Shown here: positions 37,861 through 46,934 of the stretch, piece after piece
Position numbering within the stretch: the first letter of the stretch is position 1
Layout: every line of letters begins with the position of its first letter
From: Oceanobacillus jeddahensis
GTDB lineage: Bacteria > Bacillota > Bacilli > Bacillales > Amphibacillaceae
Assembly: GCF_000750635.1 (NCBI RefSeq)
Contig: NZ_CCDM010000002.1
Span: 496,001 to 560,000 of the forward strand
Length of the DNA stretch: 64,000 nt
Reading direction: 5' to 3'
Program-made: the position numbers and the translations under genes
The notes under the pieces: generated by a model
What the model saw: only the letters and a program-made list of their open reading frames with translations
What the model was told of the DNA's origin: nothing
Databases searched by the model: none

Positions 37861-37903
37861 AAAAAGCCTGATTCAGCATCAAAGATAATCTGAATCAGGC
37901 TTT
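37861..37903 (-). terminator. Terminator of spxH
   Basis: AAAGCCTGATTCAG pairs perfectly with CTGAATCAGGCTTT on the minus strand, followed by T. Confidence 0.9.
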
Positions 37904-37918
37904 ATTAGGAGCGGTTAG

Positions 37919-38782
37919 TTAGATCGTACCAAGGTATCTCCAATAGGATTCATTTTTTTCAGGTACTCTTTCAACAATTTGCTGAAACTGCAGTTTTTTA
38001 AGTTCTTTTTCTGTTCTGTCAATGGACCAATCATAGATAACAGACAATTCTTTTGTCCCTACTGTCTGCTGCAACTGTAAATAATCAATTAAAGGTGGTT
38101 TTACAGATGGAATTGGGGTACGCTGTAAAATTTCTTTTAACACAAATTCATAAATATCATATGGATGAAGTCCAGAAAGCTTCACGCCTTCGTCTTCTAC
38201 TTGCTGGTTAAATAAAACAATAGTAGGTGTATAATCTACATCCATTTCACAAGCAAGTCTTAAATCACATTGCAGCGCACGTTTGGACGTATCAGAGAAT
38301 AGGTCTTTTTGAAACTCTTCCACATCTAAAGCTGCCTCTGATGCACAATCCAATAAAATATCCTCATTGCAGATGTTCTGTTTATCAAAAAATAAAGTCT
38401 CTTGAATTTTACGGATAAAGTGTTTGCCTGCTTTTTTACCCTGTAACTCAGCAGCTTTTATTGCTAAAGCAGGAACCCAAGGATAGTCAAGATCTTCGTA
38501 GTTGGTTGGAAAACAAGTTGAGCCTGCTTTTTTCCTTTGTTTGCTTTTATTTACACCATTTGGATTTAAAGCTGCCAGCTGTCCGCTGATTACATGTTTT
38601 ATCGTAAAAAATCGGCCGTATTCAACGTATAACTTTTTTAGATAAGGCTCCAAAGCCCAGCATTCAGAACATAATGGATCAATAAAAACATACATTTCAA
38701 TCGGTTTTTGGACGTATTTCATGTAGTTAAAAGAAGAATCTATTTGATTAGAAGATGATAGTTCTTGTTGATTCCCATTCAT
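37919..38782 (-). CDS. spxH: ClpXP adaptor SpxH (YjbH), DsbA-like
   Basis: The 287-residue protein has a thioredoxin-fold start with [19 protein letters not shown], where Cys-x-x-Cys (CSEC) is conserved in the DsbA/FrnE-like family. SpxH binds Spx and delivers it to ClpXP; disulfide stress or aggregation blocks this. Its target Spx is encoded 5 kb upstream on the plus strand. It follows yjbI on the minus strand at 15 bases, so they are co-transcribed, as in B. subtilis. Confidence 0.94.
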   Translation of the reverse strand: MNGNQQELSSSNQIDSSFNYMKYVQKPIEMYVFIDPLCSECWALEPYLKKLYVEYGRFFTIKHVISGQLAALNPNGVNKSKQRKKAGSTCFPTNYEDLDYPWVPALAIKAAELQGKKAGKHFIRKIQETLFFDKQNICNEDILLDCASEAALDVEEFQKDLFSDTSKRALQCDLRLACEMDVDYTPTIVLFNQQVEDEGVKLSGLHPYDIYEFVLKEILQRTPIPSVKPPLIDYLQLQQTVGTKELSVIYDWSIDRTEKELKKLQFQQIVERVPEKNESYWRYLGTI

Positions 38783-38797
38783 TTCGAATGCTCCTTT

Positions 38798-39187
38798 CTA
38801 AGATTCTGGGGTATTCATCATATGATTTGCGGTCATTGTCATTCGCTCAATCATTTCTGTATAGTAAGGTTCTTCTACTTGATTTTCTATTAATGCTCGT
38901 TTCATACAAGCTAACCACTGATCTCTCGCATTTGGTGTTATTGGAAAGGGAAGATGCCTTCTTCTTAACATAGGGTGTCCACGCTCAGCTTCATACAGTC
39001 TTGGGCCACCAAAAAACTGTGTGAGAAATAGCGTTTGTTTATGCATTGTCTCTGTTAAATCATCTGGAAATAGCGGTATTAAGACAGGATTTTCTTTGAC
39101 ATATCCGTAGAAGGTTTCGACAATCCCCTCTATTTTTTCATAACCGCCAATTCCGTCATAAACTGTTTTTATATTATTCTGTTCCAT
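38798..39187 (-). CDS. yjbI: Truncated hemoglobin (group II, YjbI)
   Basis: The 129-residue protein has the group II globin pattern: Phe-Tyr in ETFYGYV (B helix, Tyr near 27), proximal His in RRRHLPF (His78) and Trp in DQWLACM (Trp91). The family binds heme and O2 and may protect against peroxide or NO. It is transcribed with spxH, which links a heme protein to thiol-stress control. Confidence 0.95.
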   Translation of the reverse strand: MEQNNIKTVYDGIGGYEKIEGIVETFYGYVKENPVLIPLFPDDLTETMHKQTLFLTQFFGGPRLYEAERGHPMLRRRHLPFPITPNARDQWLACMKRALIENQVEEPYYTEMIERMTMTANHMMNTPES

Positions 39188-39319
39188 ATCAATTGCTCCT
39201 TGTACTAGTATTGTAGCAATATAGGTTTACTTCATCAAATAATCTGTACCGTAACAGAAGCACGATGTCCTGTTTGTCATAATACTGAGGGGGGTTACTA
39301 ATTTGTATATAACCAATAC

Positions 39320-39901
39320 TTATAAGGATTGGTTCTGTTTTTGATTGAAAAAACGTGCTATTTTAGCAGGCGTTTCTCGGAAAGGAATTTGATAGTTTGC
39401 TAGTAAATTTTTAAAAACTTTTTCTCCATGTTCTTTGGAAGTTGCTTCCAATTCTATTTCAGCATCCTCGGTATTTAAATAAAGGCTTTTATCTAAAACA
39501 ATTAATGTATTCTGATAAGGGAGTTCTTTTCGGAAAGTAGTCATCTTTCCAAAATAAATAAGTGATGATACGTCAATCGACATTTGCTTCAATTGTTTTG
39601 TTACATTTGGAGCTTCTGTTGGAATACCAGAAGTCCAAGACAAAAATTCTTTCTCTGTCAGGTTGTCATGCGTCTCTAATAACCCGTCTGGATGTGGCTC
39701 TTTTAATGTTAAAGTATATGTTTCGTCCTTTTTTCGTATTCGTAATGCAGAGTGGTTTTCTTTTAAACCAAAGGATGACGTTTCGAAATAATAATTTGTC
39801 TGCTCTATTGTCGCTGCCTGAGAAAAAAGATCTTCGGCTAATTGATGATATTCCTGAGTGTTTAATAAATTTTTAAATTCAATTTCGACTTCTTGGCTCA
39901 T
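39320..39901 (-). CDS. yjbK: CYTH domain triphosphatase YjbK
   Basis: The start at 39901 gives MSQEVEIEFKNLL, whose ExExK-type motif (EVEIEFK) defines the CYTH metal-dependent triphosphatase tunnel fold. Further charged strands (ALRIRKKDETYTLTLKEP) fit. GGAG lies nine bases upstream; the longer frame to 39964 lacks support. B. subtilis YjbK hydrolyses inorganic triphosphate. It is near yjbM (RelQ), transcribed divergently, suggesting a link to nucleotide or polyphosphate signalling. Confidence 0.92.
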   Translation of the reverse strand: MSQEVEIEFKNLLNTQEYHQLAEDLFSQAATIEQTNYYFETSSFGLKENHSALRIRKKDETYTLTLKEPHPDGLLETHDNLTEKEFLSWTSGIPTEAPNVTKQLKQMSIDVSSLIYFGKMTTFRKELPYQNTLIVLDKSLYLNTEDAEIELEATSKEHGEKVFKNLLANYQIPFRETPAKIARFFNQKQNQSL

Positions 39902-40021
39902 TCTCAAATCTCCAGTTCTAAATAAAATTAGATTAACTCTATTATGGCTTGTATGAAGGAGCATTGCAAAAAATAACTATACGACGATAACTTAGCAGAA
40001 AAAACAGATATTTTTCTGCGT

Positions 40022-40301
40022 TTTATCACGGAGAACCGCCCGTAAAACTCCCGCCACAAAATAAAGAGCGAAAATAAATTTATTTAGGCGGGAGATAACG
40101 GGCGCTAATTCCCTGAATCACTTAGGCTAATTCAGTGGGAGAATGAAGGAAGCAGACTAAGTTCGCGACGTCCTGGGACTAGGGATGGGACTGGGACTGG
40201 GACTGCGATTACTCGTCCCATCGAAGAGCTTTTGCGATTACTCGTCCCATCGTAAAGAGTTGTGCGTCGAAAAACTCCCACTGAATGAAGTTTCGTTTTA
40301 T
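40022..40301 (+). repeat. Long structured repeat, copy 1 (GATTACTCG locus 4)
   Basis: This 280-bp element matches 42959-43190 almost throughout. Domain 1 is a hairpin with CGCCCGT and ACGGGCG, then CTCCCGCC/GGCGGGAG, then AAATAAA/TTTATTT. Domain 2 is closed by ATTCAGTGGGAG and CTCCCACTGAAT, enclosing a CGACG/CGTCG stem, GGGACT hexamers and two GCGATTACTCGTCCCATCG units 29-30 bp apart. It fills the 663-base gap between yjbK and yjbM; outside it (39902-40021 and 40302-40564) only ordinary A/T-rich upstream sequence is seen. Confidence 0.85.
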
Positions 40302-40564
40302 AACTAATTTTTACACACCTTTATACTGGGACAAATAACTACAGTCCTGGATGACTCAGGTAAGATGAGCAAACATATTACGAAGGAAACCACATTTCAA
40401 GAAAAAAGGTGTATTTATAAGAACCTTAGAAGTCAGCACATCCTTGATCTGTTAATAACAAGCTTTGCCAAGTTTGCTTGAAAAGTCTCTCTTTCCTTTG
40501 TACTAATGCTACTCTGTGATAAAATAAAAATAATAATATTAGTTTACATATAGGGTGATGTTCG

Positions 40565-41173
40565 ATGGACTGGGGAAAAACGTTAGCGCCATATAAACAG
40601 GCAGTGGAAGAGTTAAAAGTGAAATTAAAAGGGATTCGTTCTGAATATGAGAGAGAATCCAGCAATTCACCAATTGAATTTGTCACAGGAAGAGTAAAAC
40701 CAATACCTAGCATAATAGAAAAGGCGCGTGAACGACAAATTCCTCTTGAGAATTTAGATAAATTACAGGATATAGCAGGAATAAGAGTCGTTTGTCAATT
40801 TGTTGATGATATTTATCCCATCGTCGAAATGCTCAGGAAGCGCAACGATTTTCAAATTATTGAAGAGAAAGACTACGTTTTTCATAAAAAAGATAGTGGT
40901 TATAGATCTTATCATATGATTATTGAATACCCAGTAGAAACAGTGACAGGAAGAATTATTGTCTTAGCTGAATTTCAAATACGTACACTTGCGATGAATT
41001 TTTGGGCAACCAATGAACATTCTTTAAATTATAAGTATGAAGGAAATTTACCTTCAGAAGTTAAGCTACGTTTACAAAAAGCTGCTGAGGCTGCATTTAA
41101 ACTAGATGAAGAAATGTCCAAAATCAGAAGCGAAATCCATGAAGCTCAACGTGTTTTTCATCGTAAATCATAG
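40565..41173 (+). CDS. yjbM: Small alarmone synthetase RelQ (YjbM/SasB)
   Basis: The 202-residue single-domain (p)ppGpp synthetase shows [36 protein letters not shown] and the substrate motif [15 protein letters not shown]. It makes (p)ppGpp from ATP and GTP/GDP without a hydrolase domain. A GTGATG ribosome site is weak. It is followed 20 bases later by nadK and then rluD, the same trio as in B. subtilis (yjbM-yjbN-yjbO). Confidence 0.95.
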   Translation: MDWGKTLAPYKQAVEELKVKLKGIRSEYERESSNSPIEFVTGRVKPIPSIIEKARERQIPLENLDKLQDIAGIRVVCQFVDDIYPIVEMLRKRNDFQIIEEKDYVFHKKDSGYRSYHMIIEYPVETVTGRIIVLAEFQIRTLAMNFWATNEHSLNYKYEGNLPSEVKLRLQKAAEAAFKLDEEMSKIRSEIHEAQRVFHRKS

Positions 41174-41193
41174 ATAAAGGATGGGAAAATGTA

Positions 41194-41997
41194 ATGAAGT
41201 TTAAAATTGTTTCTAGAGGAGACAAGCGATCAAATAAAATAAAAAGCATGATGCGGCAATATTTAGAGTCTTTTGGGCTGGAGTATCATAAAGAAACGCC
41301 TGATTTGGTCATTTCAGTTGGCGGCGACGGAACCTTTTTAGAAGCTTTCCATCGTTATAATCATCGTTTAAAGGAAACAGCTTTTATCGGTATTCATACT
41401 GGACACTTAGGATTCTATACGGATTGGACACAGGAAGAAGTGGAGAAACTCTTAATTGAGATTGCAAAAACACCATACCAAACGGTGGAGTATCCATTAA
41501 TGGAAGTAATCATCCGGGATGAATTAGGTAAAAAAGAAGACAGACACCTCGCTTTAAATGAAGCAATGATTAAGACAGCAGATGGTTCATCTGTTGTCTT
41601 GGATGTGGAATTGAAGGGGGAGCATTTTGAAACATTCCGCGGGGATGGGATCTGTATATCCACCCCTTCTGGCAGTACAGCTTATAATAAAGCGTTGGGA
41701 GGAGCGATTATTCATCCTTCTTTAGAGGCCATTCAGATAACTGAGAATGCATCGATCAATAATCGTGTTTTTCGTACGATTGGATCGCCATTAGTTTTAC
41801 CGAAGCATCATACATGCTTCCTGAAACCGATGGTCGATAATTCCTTCTTAATTCAAATTGATCATTTTACGAAAAATTATCATGAAGTCAAATCAATTCA
41901 ATGTCGGGTAGCAAATGAAAAAATCCGATTTGCGCGTTTTAGACAATTCCCTTTCTGGCACCGTGTGAGAGATTCCTTTGTTACCGAGGTGGATTAA
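41194..41997 (+). CDS. nadK: NAD kinase
   Basis: The 267-residue NAD kinase has the phosphate-binding [14 protein letters not shown] (about residues 45-58) and the late [15 protein letters not shown] motif. It converts NAD to NADP with ATP. AAGGATGGG precedes the ATG. It is the second gene of the relQ-nadK-rluD group, and its stop is directly followed by the rluD GTG with no gap, indicating coupled translation. Confidence 0.96.
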   Translation: MKFKIVSRGDKRSNKIKSMMRQYLESFGLEYHKETPDLVISVGGDGTFLEAFHRYNHRLKETAFIGIHTGHLGFYTDWTQEEVEKLLIEIAKTPYQTVEYPLMEVIIRDELGKKEDRHLALNEAMIKTADGSSVVLDVELKGEHFETFRGDGICISTPSGSTAYNKALGGAIIHPSLEAIQITENASINNRVFRTIGSPLVLPKHHTCFLKPMVDNSFLIQIDHFTKNYHEVKSIQCRVANEKIRFARFRQFPFWHRVRDSFVTEVD

Positions 41998-42900
41998 GTG
42001 ACTGGAAGCATACAAAAAAGCTGGGTGATTGATAATACAGGCTCCCAGCTAACGATTAAGGAATTCCTGCAAAAAAAGCAGGGCTTTTCAAGAAGATTAC
42101 TGACTGCTATGAAAAAAGAGGGCGGGAAATTTTTAATCAATGAAAGAGATCGTTATATTACAGAATCACTAAAGTTGGATGACAAATTAACTGTGATTTT
42201 TCCGGATGAAGCTGCAGGCAGTATCGAAGCCACAGAGATGGATCTATCCATTGTTTATGAAGATGAGGATCATTTGTTATTAAATAAACCAGCTGGTCAG
42301 GCCTGTCTGCCAGGGATGAATGATCGTCATTATTCATTAGCAAATGGAATTCAAAATTATTATAATGCATCAGGACATCCAGCAACAGTGCACATTGTAA
42401 CAAGATTAGACAAGGATACGTCTGGTCTTGTTTTAGTTGCAAAAAATCGCTATGCTCATGCATTGCTATCAGAAGCACAGAAAAAGAATCAAATTCACCG
42501 CAATTATGTAGCAATGATTACAGGCGAAATTACTCCTGCTATTGGAACAATACAGGCACCAATTGCTCGTAAGCAAACCTCCATCATTGAACGTGAAGTA
42601 AATTGGGAGAAGGGTAAGAAAGCCATTACGCATTATAAGATTCAATCTATACTTTCAGAAGCTTCTTTACTGCATATCCAATTGGAAACGGGAAGAACGC
42701 ATCAAATTCGGGTGCATTTCAGTCATCTTGGCCATCCGCTTCTTGGTGATGATTTGTATGGGGGTAGAACGGATGTCATACAGCGTCAAGCACTTCATTG
42801 TCGAGCAATTGAATGGACGCATCCTTTTGAACATAAAAAAATGAGGTTTGAATGTGAACTTCCGTTGGATATGGCTGCGTGTATAGAAAAACTTAACTAA
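41998..42900 (+). CDS. yjbO: RluD-type 23S rRNA/tRNA pseudouridine synthase (YjbO)
   Basis: The 300-residue protein has an S4-like N-terminal part and the RluA/RluD catalytic motif VTRLDKDTSGLVLVAKN (Asp in RLDKDTSG, near residue 140), plus GRTHQIRVHFSHLGHPLLGD. It isomerises specific uridines to pseudouridine in structured RNA; the target base cannot be assigned from sequence alone. The GTG start abuts the nadK stop. Confidence 0.94.
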   Translation: MTGSIQKSWVIDNTGSQLTIKEFLQKKQGFSRRLLTAMKKEGGKFLINERDRYITESLKLDDKLTVIFPDEAAGSIEATEMDLSIVYEDEDHLLLNKPAGQACLPGMNDRHYSLANGIQNYYNASGHPATVHIVTRLDKDTSGLVLVAKNRYAHALLSEAQKKNQIHRNYVAMITGEITPAIGTIQAPIARKQTSIIEREVNWEKGKKAITHYKIQSILSEASLLHIQLETGRTHQIRVHFSHLGHPLLGDDLYGGRTDVIQRQALHCRAIEWTHPFEHKKMRFECELPLDMAACIEKLN

Positions 42901-42958
42901 ACTTAGAATTTAGCGAATCCGTAATTTTTTTTATTCTATTGTGTCGTGAAAAAGATTA

Positions 42959-43190
42959 TTTATCACGGAGAATCGTCCGTAAAACTCCCGCCTCCAAATA
43001 AAGAGCGAAAATAAATTTATTTAGGCGGGAGATAACGGGCGCTATCTCCCTGAATCACTAAGGCTAATTCAGTGGGAGAATGAAGGAAGCAGACTAAGTT
43101 CGCGAGGTCCTGGGACTGGGGCTGCGATTACTCGTCCCATCGTAAAGAGTTGTGCGTCGAAAACTCCCACTGAATGAAGTTTCGTTTTAT
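42959..43190 (+). repeat. Long structured repeat, copy 2 (GATTACTCG locus 5)
   Basis: This 232-bp element has the same two domains as copy 1. It is 48 bp shorter because it has one GATTACTCG unit and fewer GGGACT hexamers. In the first stem CGCCCGT is changed to CGTCCGT, turning a G-C into a G-U pair. The element ends at the first base of the prpE stop codon (43190). With copy 1 it flanks yjbM-nadK-yjbO in direct orientation. Confidence 0.85.
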
Positions 43191-43936
43191 TACACATCAG
43201 TAAAATCAGTAAAACGATCAGGCTGAAACGGCTGTTTGGATGGTACGGAAATAATCGTCTGCTTCGGAAACTGAAAAGCAGTTAGTTTATTACCAAAGAC
43301 ACAGCCTGTATCTATATTGATTGTCCGGTTGATTTGACGTGGCTCTAAAACTGGGGTATGACCATATACAATCCAGGGCTCTCCCCGGTAATGCTTTGCC
43401 CAATCTCGCCGGACAGGACGGCCTTGATGATCTGTTTGGCCAGTTACATCTCCGTAAAGAACAAATGTCTTTGTACGGGAATTCATCTGCCCAATTAAAT
43501 TTTCTTTAATCCCTGCATGGGCGACAACTAATTGGAGATCTTCAAAATATAAATATAACGGAGCATTCTCATAAAGGGCTATAAACTTTTCTTGAATGTT
43601 CTTTTTTTGAGATTCATTTAATTTTTTCCACTCAGCAACAGTCGTTTCTAAACCATGTTTTTCCTGTACCTGATTTCCTAAAAAGTAACGGTAAAGTTTA
43701 TTACAATGGTTCCCCGGAACATAATATGCGATTTTTTGTTCGACGACTAGTTGGTAGACAAGCTTAATTACAGCAATTGAGTTTGGTCCACGGTCTGTCA
43801 AATCCCCGATAAATACAATTTTATTGCCTTCCGGATGAAAATATTCTCCTTTTTCTTGCCGATAATGAAGCTTCTCCAGCAACTCTAACAATTCCTCTAA
43901 GCATCCATGTATATCTCCAATAATATCGAATTGCAT
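43190..43936 (-). CDS. prpE: Bis(5'-nucleosyl)-tetraphosphatase PrpE
   Basis: The 248-residue metallophosphatase has the expected motifs: GDIHGCLEELLE, GDLTDRGPNS, VPGNHCNKL, AHAGIKENL and VYGHTPVLEP. PrpE removes diadenosine tetraphosphate and related nucleotides and has been linked to spore germination in Bacillus. GGAGG precedes the ATG. It is convergent with the relQ group, with the structured repeat between them. Confidence 0.94.
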   Translation of the reverse strand: MQFDIIGDIHGCLEELLELLEKLHYRQEKGEYFHPEGNKIVFIGDLTDRGPNSIAVIKLVYQLVVEQKIAYYVPGNHCNKLYRYFLGNQVQEKHGLETTVAEWKKLNESQKKNIQEKFIALYENAPLYLYFEDLQLVVAHAGIKENLIGQMNSRTKTFVLYGDVTGQTDHQGRPVRRDWAKHYRGEPWIVYGHTPVLEPRQINRTINIDTGCVFGNKLTAFQFPKQTIISVPSKQPFQPDRFTDFTDV

Positions 43937-44160
43937 CGCATAACCTCCTTTAAGAATGATATGTCAGTAAAGATCATCTGTTGGGGCAGTCGAAAAACAA
44001 CAGGATCAAACTTTCTCCTTATTTAATATAACTACGATGTCTCTATAGTATAACGGAATCTTTTTCATGTTGCCGGGACTTGCTATTTGTTTCGCATCTT
44101 GTAAAATAGGGTAGGATGTGTAAGAATAAGAAAATCAGTGAAAAGAAAGGAGGAACTGCT

Positions 44161-45540
44161 ATGAAAAAGGATCAATATGATGTTCAATATGAAGAACAGT
44201 TTCAAGAACATATTGATAAAGTTCAAGAAGCATTGGAAAATGAAAATTTGGAGGAGTTTCGAACAGAATTTCTGGAAATTCATCCATATGATCAGGCTGT
44301 ATTTTTCCAGCAGCAGAGTGAAGAGAGAAGGTCGCAGATATACACGTATTTATCTCCTGAAGAAATGTCAGAGATATTAGTCAATATTGATTTGGATGAT
44401 GTCATTGAGTTTTTTGAGGAGATGGATCCGAGATATGCTGCGATGATTTTTGGCGAAATGCCTGTCGATGATGCAGTCGATATTTTAAATGAATTGGATA
44501 AAGAAAAAGTAGTCAGTTATTTGACGATCATGGATAAGGAGTCTGCCAACGATATTAAACAGCTGCTTCATTACGAAGAAAAAACAGCTGGTAGTATCAT
44601 GACTACAGAATATGTCGTCCTTTTTGAAGATCAAACTGTTGCTGAGACAATGACGCAGTTAAAAAAGGAAGCTCCGGATGCAGAGACGATTTATTATTTG
44701 TTTGTTCTTGATAATGATAAACATTTAGTTGGTGTCTTATCGATTAGAGATTTAATTATTGCGGATAATGACACGTTGATTAAAGATGTGATGAGTACGA
44801 AAGTTGTTGCTGTATCCGTTGCGAAAGACCAGGAAGATGTAGCGCAGATGTTTAGAGATTATGACTTTCTTGCACTTCCAGTAGTTGATTTTCAAGATCA
44901 TCTTCTTGGTATTATTACCGTTGATGATATTTTAGATGTTATGGAAGAAGAAGCTAGTGAGGATTACTCCAAATTAGCGGCGATGTCAAATACCGATATT
45001 AAGGATGATACAGCGATACGCTCTGCAAGAAAAAGACTTCCCTGGCTTGTTATCTTATTATTCCTTGGAATGTTGACAGCCACATTAATTGCCAGCTTCG
45101 AGGAAACTTTGGATCAAGTTGCTGTTTTAGCTGCCTTTATTCCTTTAATTGCCGGTATGGCTGGGAATTCTGGAACACAAGCATTAGCAGTATCTGTACG
45201 AGGAATGGCAACAGGGGAGTTTGATAATACAGGAAAGTGGAAGCTCCTGGGAAGAGAAGCATTAACAGGATTAATTAATGGAATTATTTGCGGTTTAATT
45301 CTTATTGGTATTATTTTTATCTGGCAAGGAAGTGTCTATCTAGGTATCCTTGTAGGTTTATCCATAGCAGGATCATTAGTTGTGGCTACATTGGCAGGTG
45401 CAATCATTCCGATGGTAATGAATCGTTTGCATATTGATCCGGCTGTTGCATCAGGACCATTTATTACAACGATTAATGATCTTATCTCTACGTTGATTTA
45501 CTTTGGAATGGCAACTGCATTTATGAGTTATTTAATTTAA
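44161..45540 (+). CDS. mgtE: Magnesium transporter MgtE
   Basis: The 459-residue protein has the MgtE N domain, a CBS pair (about residues 140-260, IMTTEYVVLFEDQTVAETM and VMSTKVVAVSVAKDQEDV) and a C-terminal five-helix pore domain (AFIPLIAGMAGNSGTQALA...GPFITTINDLIST). The cytosolic domains sense Mg2+ and gate the pore. The ATG at 44161 lies eight bases after AAAGGAGG. No M-box riboswitch was found in the 220-base upstream region. A mobile element inserted three bases after the stop codon separates the gene from its terminator. Confidence 0.95.
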   Translation: MKKDQYDVQYEEQFQEHIDKVQEALENENLEEFRTEFLEIHPYDQAVFFQQQSEERRSQIYTYLSPEEMSEILVNIDLDDVIEFFEEMDPRYAAMIFGEMPVDDAVDILNELDKEKVVSYLTIMDKESANDIKQLLHYEEKTAGSIMTTEYVVLFEDQTVAETMTQLKKEAPDAETIYYLFVLDNDKHLVGVLSIRDLIIADNDTLIKDVMSTKVVAVSVAKDQEDVAQMFRDYDFLALPVVDFQDHLLGIITVDDILDVMEEEASEDYSKLAAMSNTDIKDDTAIRSARKRLPWLVILLFLGMLTATLIASFEETLDQVAVLAAFIPLIAGMAGNSGTQALAVSVRGMATGEFDNTGKWKLLGREALTGLINGIICGLILIGIIFIWQGSVYLGILVGLSIAGSLVVATLAGAIIPMVMNRLHIDPAVASGPFITTINDLISTLIYFGMATAFMSYLI

Positions 45541-45679
45541 TCTTAATGTCTCAACTATCGCACCTGAGAATAAGCATATATATCTGGCTGTTTCAGGGTT
45601 ATCAAGTTCTTCTTTATTGTGCTTGCTCTTTAGTTAAATCAGCTTTTTTTGAACTATTGATAGTGCATAGCTCCGCTCC

Positions 45680-45791
45680 GGCCAACCACTCCGCTTTCCA
45701 TGGGGACGGCTTCAGCTAACTTGAAAAGAAAACCGCTTTTCAAGTGGATCTTCAGCTCGCCCTGTTACCATAGGAGTCTGCGTGGTTGGCC
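45680..45791 (+). repeat. Hairpin module 1 inside copy C
   Basis: GGCCAACCAC (45680-45689) and GTGGTTGGCC (45782-45791) are perfect outer arms. The inside reads GCTTTCCATGGGGACGGCTTC, then AGCTAACTTG, a loop and CAAGTGGATCTTCAGC, then AGGAGTC (segments given separately). The inner sequences recur in module 2 with different outer arms. Confidence 0.7.
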
Positions 45792-46075
45792 TACGCTTAG
45801 TTAGGATTCTACAGCGAATGAAAGAAATAACATTCTGTTGGGGTGGACGAAATAGTATATCTATCGCTTGATGACATGATCATTCCGGTATTTCAAATGA
45901 TTGGTTTAGCAGTTGTTCGAATCATAACAGCATGGATATGAAATACAGAGAATAGCTTTCATGCACAGAACGTAATCTTGACTGAACATTTTTACCATGC
46001 ACCACGAAAAATCTCTTCTGTCTGATCTATCTTTTTTGTTCAGCTATTTCACGCATAGAATATTTAACTAGCGGA

Positions 46076-46193
46076 GGCGGACCGTTTTGACTCCTGAGGG
46101 ATCAGCACCATCTGAAGATCCACTTTTGCCAAGTGCTCTTCTTGGCAAAAGTTAGCTGAAGAGCGTGCCCCTAGGAAAGCAAAACGGTCCGCC
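46076..46193 (-). repeat. Hairpin module 2 inside copy C
   Basis: GGCGGACCGTTTTG (46076-46089) and CAAAACGGTCCGCC (46180-46193) pair perfectly over 14 bp. On the minus strand the inner order is GCTTTCC, GGGGCACG, TTCAGCTAACTT, AAGTGGATCTTCAG and AGGAGTC, the same as in module 1. Copy A carries this module too, with insertions at two points. Confidence 0.7.
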
Positions 46194-46303
46194 GCAGCGG
46201 TGCTTTACACTACACCTTCTCTTCTTTTTATCAAAGAAACGACCAACTCCTGTTTCTATGGAAATATAGTTTCTTTTTAAGGTGCGAAAGTTGAGTTAAT
46301 GTT

Positions 46304-46344
46304 AAAAGAAGGGTGTCCGGTTTTTGAGGGCAGCCTTCTTTCTT
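46304..46344 (+). terminator. Hairpin terminator, probably the original mgtE terminator
   Basis: AGAAGG-TG pairs with CA-CCTTCT, followed by TTCTT. Without the element (45550-46295 and one target copy) it would lie just after the mgtE stop codon. Confidence 0.65.
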
Positions 46345-46371
46345 ATGTAAAGAGACGCCTGTGCTTTTGAC

Positions 46372-46399
46372 ACAAAACAATTTCCAGGTTCATACACTA
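46372..46399 (+). promoter_or_regulatory. SigK-type promoter of cotO
   Basis: AC (46372-46373), 17 bases, then CATACACTA (46391-46399) matches the mother-cell SigK pattern AC-N16/17-CATANNNTA, about 33 bases before the cotO start. Confidence 0.7.
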
Positions 46400-46431
46400 T
46401 ACAAGATAAGCCAAGAAGGGGTGTATGACCG

Positions 46432-46878
46432 ATGACAAATAAAAATAAAGCGCAAGCTCCCTTACTTTACATTAGCCAGCCTCGGCTGCAAGAATCTACA
46501 GCTCCCATGCAAGAGAATTATGTTGGTGACTATAGAAAACAACAAAAAAAGAATGCTAGCCAAGTTCCGCCAAAGAAAAAAACACAGTTAAAAGATAACA
46601 AAACATTATCAAGTGAAAATACTCATGCAAAGGATCAACAATCTAGTAAGAAAAAATTTATGGAAATGACCATTGCTGAAAAAATTAATTATTTAACGAA
46701 CCGCTCCGAATTTGCTCCTCCAATAAAATGTGAAATAATGACCGCATCCAAGAAAAAATACCGGGGAATTATTCGTGAAAAAGAGAAAGATACGCTATTT
46801 TTACAGTTATATAATCGAAAAAACAAGGTGAAAATTGAGATTGAGGACATTGAAAACATTCAATTACTTGGTTTTTAA
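46432..46878 (+). CDS. cotO: Spore coat protein CotO
   Basis: The 148-residue protein has a Lys/Gln-rich variable N-terminal half. The conserved C-terminal region MEMTIAEKINYLTNRS...CEIMTASKKKYRGII...EIEDIENIQLLGF is typical of CotO (YjbX). CotO helps organise the outer coat and crust under CotE in Bacillus. A GGGGTG site precedes the ATG. It is convergent with cotZ, and both have SigK-type promoters. Confidence 0.9.
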   Translation: MTNKNKAQAPLLYISQPRLQESTAPMQENYVGDYRKQQKKNASQVPPKKKTQLKDNKTLSSENTHAKDQQSSKKKFMEMTIAEKINYLTNRSEFAPPIKCEIMTASKKKYRGIIREKEKDTLFLQLYNRKNKVKIEIEDIENIQLLGF

Positions 46879-46919
46879 AAGACACCGTCCAGGAGTAAAT
46901 TACCTGGATGGTGTCTTTT
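46877..46919. terminator. Terminator between cotO and cotZ
   Basis: AAAAGACACC-TCCAGG pairs with CCTGGA-GGTGTCTTTT around AGTAAATTA with one unmatched pair. It suits both convergent genes. Confidence 0.88.
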
Positions 46920-46934
46920 ATGATTGCTGCTATT

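Larger units (their letters stand above)
45550..46295 (-). mobile_element. MITE-like element, copy C, with 7-bp target duplication
   Basis: It begins CTCAACTATCGCACCTGAG and ends CTTTTTAAGGTGCGAAAGTTGAG (last 15 bases shown by other copies too), an inverted pair. TTAATGT flanks it at 45543-45549 and 46296-46302. It is inverted relative to copies A and B and carries two hairpin modules (45680-45791 and 46076-46193). No transposase is encoded. It split mgtE from a hairpin terminator at 46304-46344. Confidence 0.85.

Noticed and set aside
40022-40301. CRISPR-like reading of the GATTACTCG arrays
   Set aside because: Only one or two units per locus, spacers are the same in different loci, and no cas genes are present.
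43937-44160. M-box magnesium riboswitch before mgtE
   Set aside because: The conserved M-box core and long paired leader are absent in the 220 bases upstream.
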